Source of the DNA: Chloromonas sp. AAM2
Lineage: Eukaryota > Chlorophyta > Chlorophyceae > Chlamydomonadales > Chlamydomonadaceae
NCBI GenBank assembly: GCA_004335635.1
Contig: QAXH01003009.1
Coordinates: forward strand, 327 to 10,997
Direction of reading: 5' to 3'
Length of the DNA stretch: 10,671 nt
Shown here: in pieces, positions 9,701 to 10,671 of the stretch
Layout of the letters: the number at the start of each line of letters is the position of its first letter
Position numbering within the stretch: position 1 is the stretch's first letter
Notes under the pieces: model-generated
Told to the model about the DNA's origin: nothing
Database searches by the model: none
What the model saw: the letters and a program-made list of their open reading frames with translations, nothing else
Position numbers and translations under genes: made by a program

Positions 9701-10038
9701 TGAGTAAGATATGATGTATCATATGTCCACGGCACACTGCTGTGTCACCTTATTGCACACAAACCTGGTGTGACAGGCTAAAGTAAAACTGGCGACGCTC
9801 TGTGCTGCAGCTTGCTATGGGTACTCAGCGTCTAAACCACAACACCATTCATCCATCATATGGTATGCAGCTGCATTGTGTCCACAGCGGCTTTGTGGAT
9901 TCTGCACCACCTACTCTGCTCGATGTCGCCCACCCAGTGCTTGCAGATGCCTGTGCTGCAATAGCCGCTCTCCTCGCATGCGCGAGCTGCAGCTGCATGC
10001 TGAAAGATGCTCAATACCAGGATCAGTGCAAGAAGCAT
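70..10038 (-). CDS. GT77-like nucleotide-diphospho-sugar transferase (XEG113-like), 17 exons
   Basis: Seen: seventeen minus-strand blocks with splice sites and matching phases join into about 800 codons, from ATG at 10038 to TGA at 72-70. In order the product has a signal peptide (residues 1 to about 20), an N-terminal Rossmann-like part (about 43-107), a Cys-Val-Trp motif (about 116-118), the helix before the catalytic strand (about 130-147), an Asp-Thr-Asp motif at about 156-158 followed by Trp-Phe-Arg-Asp-Pro, an Asn-Gly-Gly-Phe strand (about 192-195) and an Asp-Gln pair at about 243-244. These are the landmarks of PF03407. Sequons NLT, NLS, NWT and NTT fit a lumenal protein. Known: GT77 members such as RRA and XEG113 add arabinose to hydroxyproline-rich glycoproteins. 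The C-terminal half follows the XEG113 layout: a Leu-Val-Leu-Pro block, then a Val-Leu-Asp-Pro block, then a terminal Cys region. Inferred: Golgi enzyme; donor sugar unproven. It carries a cleavable-looking signal peptide instead of an obvious membrane anchor. The family call is firm; some junctions are uncertain. Confidence 0.83.
824..1119 (-). CDS. Possible additional exon inside intron 16
   Basis: The acceptor GTGTGCAG ends at 1120 and the donor AAAG|GTGTGT starts at 823. The 98 codons in between include TLAVDQRGELVGGWARRLRA and GWWEKQRYVLALPQLWDP, which look protein-like. Entry phase fits exon 16 exactly. Exit phase fits an acceptor CTTCTAG|CC at 771, giving exon 17 an earlier start (770), but that leaves an intron of only 53 bases. 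With it the protein would have about 910 residues. The family does not normally carry this insert, so it is offered as an alternative. Confidence 0.35.
1120..1642 (-). other. Remainder of intron 16
   Basis: An open stretch from an ATG at 1242 down to about 1125 reads MAKPSKTLLMFVDREAQEQW and onward to a CAG|GTATCC that could act as a donor. I do not recognise it, and it is in a different frame from the possible exon next to it. Apart from this, nothing supportable is seen. Confidence 0.3.
1643..1785 (-). CDS. Exon 16: Leu-Val-Leu-Pro block
   Basis: Acceptor GCTTGCAG ends at 1786. The exon encodes VAFLSHRALVLPSLPCQTAW and a further 27 codons, reaching Cys-Val-Ala-Pro. An Arg-x-Leu-Val-Leu-Pro-x-Leu-x-Cys strand is a marker of the C-terminal domain of this family. 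The donor AG|GTACAG at 1642 is only moderate. If it is not used, the frame stays open to TAA at 1605-1603 and the protein would end 13 residues later. Confidence 0.8.
1786..2173 (-). other. Intron 15
   Basis: GTAATG donor and TTGCAG acceptor. An A-run lies near 2118-2126. Nothing else is seen. Confidence 0.6.
2174..2350 (-). CDS. Exon 15: helical part of the C-terminal domain
   Basis: Acceptor GATGTGCAG ends at 2351 and donor CAG|GTAATG starts at 2173. The 59 codons begin VLGRYNWTLGTRVAQSSGLA (sequon NWT) and end SWEEFSSIIVGMTQ. The last helix runs directly into the Val-Ala-Phe-Leu-Ser block of exon 16, mirroring the helix before the Leu-Val-Leu-Pro strand in plant XEG113-type proteins. Confidence 0.87.
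2351..2917 (-). other. Intron 14
   Basis: GTAGGC donor and GTGCAG acceptor. Degenerate copies of a GAATCTGGGA-like motif occur around 2640-2690. Open frames on both strands near 2745-2915 are unrecognised and treated as chance. Confidence 0.6.
2918..3082 (-). CDS. Exon 14: start of the C-terminal domain
   Basis: Acceptor GATGCAG ends at 3083 and donor AAG|GTAGGC starts at 2917. The 55 codons begin ETWAQVPRWLTGSLSTLRRG and include HVHSWHMQANRAHKAMIRK, a His-rich helix. In XEG113-like proteins a similar His/Gln helix precedes the Leu-Pro block. Phase is 0 at both ends. Confidence 0.83.
3301..3480. repeat. 49-bp tandem repeat in intron 13
   Basis: Three full units (starting at 3301, 3350 and 3399) and a partial fourth from 3448 are nearly identical, differing at one or two bases. 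Each contains a doubled CATGGGCCT and the palindrome CCCATGGG. A degenerate tail runs to about 3516. No function is visible. Confidence 0.95.
3840..3976 (-). CDS. Exon 13: Cys-Pro-Trp-Trp segment
   Basis: A long pyrimidine tract and CCCCACAG (ending at 3977) precede 45 codons starting CPWWPEGRPLPQGEDP and ending DNAWIYYEESVPQ. Donor CAG|GTGAGC starts at 3839. The Asn-Asp-Asn-Ala-Trp-Ile-Tyr-Tyr block probably corresponds to the region of XEG113-type proteins between the catalytic and C-terminal domains. That last point is inference. Confidence 0.85.
4228..4295 (-). CDS. Exon 12: short exon with a GC donor
   Basis: Acceptor GGCTGTAG ends at 4296. The exon encodes FAPLEHGNLSAAFTQQLKED and Cys-Pro, then leaves one base. 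The donor is AG|GCGAGT at 4227, a GC-AG intron. The first base completes Arg with exon 11 and the last base forms Asp with exon 13, giving Asp-Cys-Pro-Asp-Cys-Pro-Trp-Trp. Both phases fit only with this exon and this donor. It has a sequon NLS. Confidence 0.82.
4358..4405. repeat. 12-bp tandem repeat, four copies, intron 11
   Basis: Four units of CAACAGGTCGGT, the third with one change. It lies about 60 bases upstream of the exon 12 acceptor in the direction of the gene and is open in frame. Confidence 0.95.
4442..4601. repeat. 24-bp minisatellite, about 6.7 copies, intron 11
   Basis: Units start at 4442, 4466, 4490, 4514, 4538, 4562 and 4586 with the pattern CAACGCCCGTNNACACGGCA plus four bases. 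Units 5 and 6 are the most diverged. The minus strand reads as an eight-residue repeat (GRAVSTSV-like) without stops. The unit is twice the neighbouring 12-bp unit in length and shares its CAAC start. Confidence 0.92.
4691..4821 (-). CDS. Exon 11: linker after the catalytic domain
   Basis: Acceptor GGTGCAG ends at 4822 and donor AAG|GTAGGT starts at 4690. The exon encodes 43 codons plus two bases, including VKFVPGYDTQMTIGNLTVPN and a Tyr-Pro-Glu-Glu segment. It has one N-glycosylation sequon (NLT). No domain is recognised here; it is assigned by open frame, splice sites and exact phase with both neighbours. Confidence 0.82.
4822..5329 (-). other. Intron 10
   Basis: GTGAGC donor and GTGCAG acceptor. 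A C/T-rich doublet (GTCCTCC) is repeated near 5275-5295. No other feature is seen. Confidence 0.6.
5330..5512 (-). CDS. Exon 10: end of the catalytic domain
   Basis: Acceptor CATGCAG ends at 5513 and donor ACG|GTGAGC starts at 5329. The 61 codons begin TILMDALVAAVVGRPVFPN and run through an Asp-Ser-Cys and a Thr/Gln-rich stretch. The exon continues the helix after Asp-Gln and closes the PF03407 domain. The acceptor is flanked on its intron side by a 33-base repeat, so it has little pyrimidine tract. Confidence 0.85.
5520..5615. repeat. 33-bp repeat with CACGTG palindromes, intron 9
   Basis: Two 33-base units begin at 5521 and 5554, and a decayed third begins at 5587. Each is built from 11-base subunits of the form ACATGGGGATC. 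CACGTG cores occur at 5520-5525, 5542-5547, 5553-5558 and 5586-5591. The array begins seven bases from the exon 10 boundary, on the acceptor side. Confidence 0.9.
5834..5906 (-). CDS. Exon 9: helix ending in the Asp-Gln motif
   Basis: A T-rich tract and TTTTAG (ending at 5907) form the acceptor, and CAG|GTAACC at 5833 is the donor. Twenty-four codons encode a Trp-containing helix ending Leu-Ser-Phe-Asp-Gln, continuing into Thr-Ile-Leu-Met-Asp in exon 10. Asp-Gln followed by a hydrophobic run is the conserved substrate-site element of the family. Confidence 0.88.
6162..6229 (-). CDS. Exon 8: core strand and helix after the NGGF motif
   Basis: Acceptor TCACACAG ends at 6230 and donor AG|GTGGGG starts at 6161. 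The exon encodes VQNARPDGPVSWVFKQVAM plus three residues, leaving two bases (AG) that make Arg with the first base of exon 9. Val-x-Asn-Ala followed by Gly-Pro and a Trp-Val-Phe helix is typical of PF03407 proteins. Phase 0 at entry matches every one of the repeated exon 7 donors. Confidence 0.88.
6627..6805 (-). repeat. 45-bp tandem repeat spanning the exon 7 splice donor
   Basis: On the minus strand the 3' part of exon 7, including TAT|GTAAGT, is followed by three further near-identical 45-base units. Their donors begin at 6722, 6677 (both GTAAGT) and 6632 (GTGAGT). Each unit equals 15 codons without a stop (VSGGSxFNNxGGFxY), and all four donors are phase 0. The exonic copy differs (FKNNGG), while the intronic copies are closer to each other (FNNSGG, FNNNGG), suggesting expansion within the intron. 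The frame stays open through these copies and stops at 6563-6561. Confidence 0.93.
6768..6824 (-). CDS. Exon 7: Asn-Gly-Gly-Phe strand, with multiplied donor
   Basis: Acceptor TTTCAG ends at 6825. Nineteen codons encode MFTVPEGGSVFKNNGGFMY, and TAT|GTAAGT at 6767 is a near-perfect donor. Joining to exon 8 gives Asn-Gly-Gly-Phe-Met-Tyr-Val-Gln-Asn-Ala, the usual continuous strand in the family. This supports the first donor. Three further in-phase donors follow at 45-base spacing because the exon's 3' end is tandemly repeated into the intron, so longer isoforms (by 15, 30 or 45 residues) are possible. Confidence 0.88.
6825..7214 (-). other. Intron 6
   Basis: GTAGGC donor and TTTCAG acceptor. 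A C-rich patch lies near 7170-7190 (G-rich on the gene's strand). Nothing else is seen. Confidence 0.6.
7215..7308 (-). CDS. Exon 6: catalytic DTD motif
   Basis: Acceptor TTGCAG ends at 7309 and donor CAG|GTAGGC starts at 7214. Thirty-one codons begin LGYNIMSIDTDFMWFRDPY. This is the diagnostic core of PF03407: a hydrophobic strand ending in Asp-Thr-Asp, which binds the metal ion and the sugar nucleotide, followed by Trp-Phe-Arg-Asp-Pro. All key residues are intact, which argues for a working enzyme and not a pseudogene. Confidence 0.93.
7586..7640 (-). CDS. Exon 5: helix before the catalytic DxD strand
   Basis: This 55-base exon is too short to show as a long open frame. Acceptor GCCGCAG ends at 7641 and donor AG|GTGAGG starts at 7585. 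It encodes NEEALWHNRWKMIARAS and joins in phase 2 with exon 6 to give Arg-Leu-Gly-Tyr-Asn. A Trp-x-x-Arg-Trp-x-x-x-Ala-Arg-Ala helix directly before Leu-Gly-Tyr-Asn is characteristic of the family, so I regard this short exon as secure despite its size. Confidence 0.8.
7741..7851 (+). pseudogene. Ty3/gypsy retrotransposon integrase relic
   Basis: Plus-strand reading gives EFAHNSAWHSSVQETPFMLN followed by YGQHPNTPF. This is the well-known Glu-Phe-Ala-x-Asn...Thr-Pro-Phe...Tyr-Gly block near the end of the gypsy integrase core. Only about 35 residues are recognisable. No catalytic residues, reverse transcriptase, long terminal repeats or target duplication are visible nearby. It lies in intron 4, antisense to the host gene, and is a dead fragment. 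Confidence 0.75.
8171..8234 (-). CDS. Exon 4: Cys-Val-Trp motif segment
   Basis: Acceptor GTTTGCAG ends at 8235. Twenty-one codons encode LNTFDAVNCVWDSSDLPG and three more residues. The Cys-x-Trp followed by Ser and by Leu-Pro-Gly is a recurrent landmark in algal PF03407 proteins. The donor G|GTGGGT at 8170 (phase 1) fits exon 5 exactly. A better-looking donor, GG|GTATGT at 8181 (phase 2), would need a small extra exon near 8086-8051. That block encodes STSREVICLKRW, but no combination then reaches exon 5 in phase unless a poorer acceptor is used. Confidence 0.68.
8235..8675 (-). other. Intron 3
   Basis: A plus-strand open frame (8273-8500) crosses it, but its protein is unrecognised and no exon signals support it. 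Nothing else is seen. Confidence 0.5.
8676..8800 (-). CDS. Exon 3: N-terminal Rossmann-like segment
   Basis: A long pyrimidine tract (about 8830-8808) precedes the acceptor GTGCAG at 8806-8801. The exon encodes a helix followed by the strand Met-Gly-Tyr-Ala-His-His-Leu-Phe-Ile-Thr-Ser-Asp-Glu-Ala-Ser-Cys, matching the family's first helix and the strand ending in Ser-Asp. The donor CAG|GTGCGA at 8675 is weak but in phase and gives the usual spacing to the next Cys. GCA|GTAAAG at 8606 would also be in phase and would add 23 residues. The acceptor CACACACAG|ACG (start 8786) is the alternative partner for the longer exon 2. Confidence 0.68.
8975..9018. repeat. 24-bp direct duplication in intron 2
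   Basis: TCCAAATGCATATCTGTGCC occurs at 8975 and again at 8999, directly adjoining with a four-base spacer. It lies in intron 2, which otherwise holds nothing I can support. Confidence 0.9.
9428..9499 (-). CDS. Exon 2: first beta strand of the transferase fold
   Basis: The acceptor is CTTACAG at 9506-9500 and the exon opens with two bases completing a Ser codon. It encodes AQLRAMLEAVTF followed by RKELVITIF, which matches the opening of PF03407 proteins, where a Lys/Asn-Glu pair leads into a hydrophobic strand. The exon end is uncertain. A|GTGAAC at 9427 (used here, phase 1) pairs with the exon 3 acceptor behind a strong pyrimidine tract. CAG|GTGGGT at 9398 (phase 0) pairs with a second acceptor 14 bases further on and would make the protein five residues longer. 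Confidence 0.65.
9500..9914 (-). other. Intron 1
   Basis: GTAGGT donor and CTTACAG acceptor. No repeats, RNA genes or coding blocks are seen in it. Confidence 0.6.
9915..10038 (-). CDS. Exon 1: start codon and signal peptide
   Basis: The ATG at 10038-10036 is preceded in frame by TAG nine bases upstream, so this is the first usable Met unless an upstream exon exists. The 41 codons begin with a short hydrophobic stretch (MLLALILVLSIF) followed by an Ala-rich cleavage region (HAAAARA) and then a Cys-containing segment, a typical secretory signal peptide. The donor A|GTAGGT at 9914 leaves one base, which matches the acceptor phase of exon 2 and forms a Ser codon. The donor TGG|GTGGGC a little earlier was rejected because its phase does not fit. 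Confidence 0.72.
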
Positions 10039-10671
10039 CCACTCCTACTAATAGGACGCACTCCCCTTTGATCTCAAAAACTCCTCGTCATACCACAGGC
10101 ATTCGTGTTTTCAGCGTAGTGTGCGCGCATCTTTGTGTTGGAGCCGTATGTCATCATTACGTAGTGCCTTACTGGATCTGTACATTTGTGCATGTGCACT
10201 CAGCCAGGGCAGGGCTGCTGAAGGTGATGTGGTTTCTGCATGGTTTGTGATGCTGTGCATTTACACACTCCTTGGAGCTAGCTGTTCAATGCACGTGTCT
10301 GAAGAAACAGCAGTTTGAATTGCAAGATGTGGTTGTGACTGATTTCAGCATAATGTCAGAAATGGGCATGCACACTAGGAATGCAGTGGGCTATCTGAAC
10401 AAAAAGCTGCAGCATTTGCAGGTTTTGACCATGATGCGCCTTATGCACAGTTCCAAAGGCAGGCTGCAAGCTTACTATATAGTGGCATCAAATCGGTTGG
10501 TCCTCTCACCAACCTGAAACACTGTGTCGCAATGGGACATACACACAACACAGCCCTGACTGCAAGTGCGCAGCAGGCGCGCTGTGCCAGCATCAAAATG
10601 GCAGGGCTTACATTGCAATATTGCAAACACAGTACACGCCTGATACAATATTGTCAACAACAGCAGCACAT
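10039..10671. other. Region upstream of the gene
   Basis: This should hold the 5' untranslated leader and promoter of the minus-strand gene. The only TATA-like element I see is the self-complementary ACTATATAGT at 10474-10483, about 440 bases before the start codon, and its role is unproven. A plus-strand open frame (10272-10517) is present but unrecognised. No second gene can be supported. Confidence 0.4.

Noticed and set aside
1..10671. tRNA, rRNA, riboswitch or bacterial operon signals
   Set aside because: None were seen on reading the window. The splice structure points to a eukaryote.

Overview
This window is eukaryotic nuclear DNA, most likely from a green alga of the Chlamydomonas/Volvox/Dunaliella kind. 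No reading frame makes sense as an uninterrupted gene. Instead, short coding blocks flanked by splice signals, and in compatible phase with one another, are spread over the minus strand and separated by introns of about 250-900 bases. Base composition looks roughly balanced and the introns are full of minisatellites. The lineage is inferred from the protein family and intron style only.

Almost the whole window is one gene on the minus strand, read from position 10038 down to 70. I assembled 17 exons by hand: 10038-9915, 9499-9428, 8800-8676, 8234-8171, 7640-7586, 7308-7215, 6824-6768, 6229-6162, 5906-5834, 5512-5330, 4821-4691, 4295-4228, 3976-3840, 3082-2918, 2350-2174, 1785-1643 and 736-70. 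Every junction keeps the frame, the total is 2403 coding bases, and the product is about 800 residues. It is a secretory-pathway protein with a signal peptide, a nucleotide-diphospho-sugar transferase domain (PF03407, GT77-like, with an Asp-Thr-Asp metal/sugar-nucleotide motif) and a long C-terminal region. That region resembles the plant arabinosyltransferase XEG113 group. The likely role is adding sugar, probably arabinose, to wall or extension-type glycoproteins in the Golgi lumen.

Region by region: 10039-10671 is upstream sequence with no gene I can support. 10038-8171 carries the signal peptide and the N-terminal half of the transferase fold. 7640-5330 carries the catalytic core. 4821-1643 carries the lineage-variable middle and the start of the C-terminal domain. 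736-70 is the long terminal exon, with its stop codon at 72-70.

The introns hold the oddities. A 45-base tandem repeat multiplies the splice donor of exon 7 while staying in frame. Intron 12 has a GC donor. Intron 4 holds a short Ty3/gypsy integrase relic in antisense. Intron 11 holds 24-base and 12-base minisatellites. Intron 13 holds a 49-base repeat. Intron 9 holds a 33-base repeat with four CACGTG palindromes next to the exon 10 acceptor. The weakest parts of the model are the exon 2/3 and 3/4 junctions and intron 16, which may hide a further exon.
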